Shown piece by piece: positions 21,752 through 22,106 of a stretch of 22,106 nucleotides of DNA. The stretch comes from a virus: the IMG/VR virus record IMGVR_UViG_3300045738_000831, positions 1-22,106 of that record; one strand, written 5' to 3'. The translations under genes were made by a program, and so were the position numbers. The notes below the pieces were generated by a model that worked only from the letters and a program-made list of their open reading frames with translations, ran no database searches and was not told the origin of the DNA. How positions within the stretch are numbered: position 1 is the stretch's first letter; every line of letters starts with the position of its first letter.

Positions 21752-22106
21752 TCATTTTTCACATTCCACATTTAAGCTAATAAGCGTTCCATTGTCCTTA
21801 TCCATGTGCGGTAAATAGGCTTGAGAGTGGTCATCATGATCACTATGTTCAGTACATCTCCAATTATACCTGCCAGGTCTTTTAAATCCACATCTTAATA
21901 ATACTTCATTTAAAGAAGGTAAATCATATACAGTCTTGTGATATATATGACCACCGTTAAATTTAATTTTACCGTATAATGGTCCTAATAAGGAGGATAA
22001 TTCTACATCTTTCCAAAGATAAACATTAGCCATAGCCTCAAAATCTGGTACAGCAATTCGAAGAGTGCCGCCGGGAACCAAGACGCGGTGCCACTCTTTG
22101 AGAATA
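21752..22106 (-). CDS. SAM-dependent methyltransferase, C-terminal part, 5' end outside window
   Basis: The frame is open to base 22106 with no convincing start (a TTG at 22081 is in frame but internal), so the N-terminus with the SAM-binding glycine motif lies beyond the window. The visible part begins ILKEWHRVLVPGGTLRIAVP, matching motif III/post-III of class I methyltransferases of the Methyltransf_11 type. It continues through a loop (GGHIYHKTVYD) to a helix and strand (LNEVLLRCGFKRPGRYNW) usual for small-molecule or sugar methyltransferases. The C-terminus is His/Asp-rich (TEHSDHDDHSQ). Being first in the visible sugar cluster, it may methylate a sugar or a nearby product; DNA or protein methylation is not supported by any motif seen. 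Confidence 0.75.
   Translation of the reverse strand, partial: ILKEWHRVLVPGGTLRIAVPDFEAMANVYLWKDVELSSLLGPLYGKIKFNGGHIYHKTVYDLPSLNEVLLRCGFKRPGRYNWRCTEHSDHDDHSQAYLPHMDKDNGTLISLNVECEK

Overview
The window is a stretch of an AT-rich tailed-phage genome, most likely a contractile-tailed (myovirus-type) relative of the T4-like marine phages. Three things support this. A 232-residue protein aligns by eye with the T4 gp15 tail terminator/sheath stabiliser. A 135-residue protein has the pattern of the gp62 clamp-loader small subunit. Very large multidomain virion proteins carry PKD-like, propeller-like, lectin-like and low-complexity segments. No host gene, integrase, tRNA, rRNA, CRISPR array or insertion sequence was seen. 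Host and habitat cannot be read from the sequence; 'marine' is an inference from family resemblance.

All 20 genes lie on the minus strand, so transcription runs from 22106 down to 1. They form one nearly gapless train: most junctions are stop/start overlaps (ATGA, GTGA, TAATG) or gaps of under 25 bases, and the largest gap is 47 bases (6562-6608). No rho-independent terminator or intergenic region over 300 bases is present. The first gene (methyltransferase) and the last (PKD-domain protein) are cut by the window edges.

Region A (about 17.9-22.1 kb) is a sugar-nucleotide module: a SAM methyltransferase fragment, a short DegT-type aminotransferase, GDP-mannose 4,6-dehydratase, an RmlD-like reductase, a DUF366-like protein and a UDP-glucose-4-epimerase-like SDR. 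Together they could make a modified 6-deoxy or amino sugar nucleotide, starting from GDP-mannose.

Region B (about 14.7-17.9 kb) holds replication and chaperone genes: a gp62-like clamp-loader subunit, a GroES-like co-chaperonin, a small WYL_2-like (Sm/SH3-fold) protein, an unknown 120-residue protein and a DinG/Rad3-type helicase.

Region C (1-14.7 kb) is the tail and adhesin block. It holds the gp15-like protein, an Ig-like small protein, a mucin-like Ser/Thr-rich protein, three giant structural proteins (1026, 934 and 970 residues), a 216-residue unknown, two glycosyltransferases (one DXD-type, one resembling the Skp1/GlcNAc-transferase family) and a PKD-containing protein. Glycosyltransferases inside the tail operon, a mucin-like virion protein and a sugar-nucleotide module upstream suggest that this phage may decorate its own fibres or adhesins with a self-made sugar. 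That is the main hypothesis from this window and it is inference.
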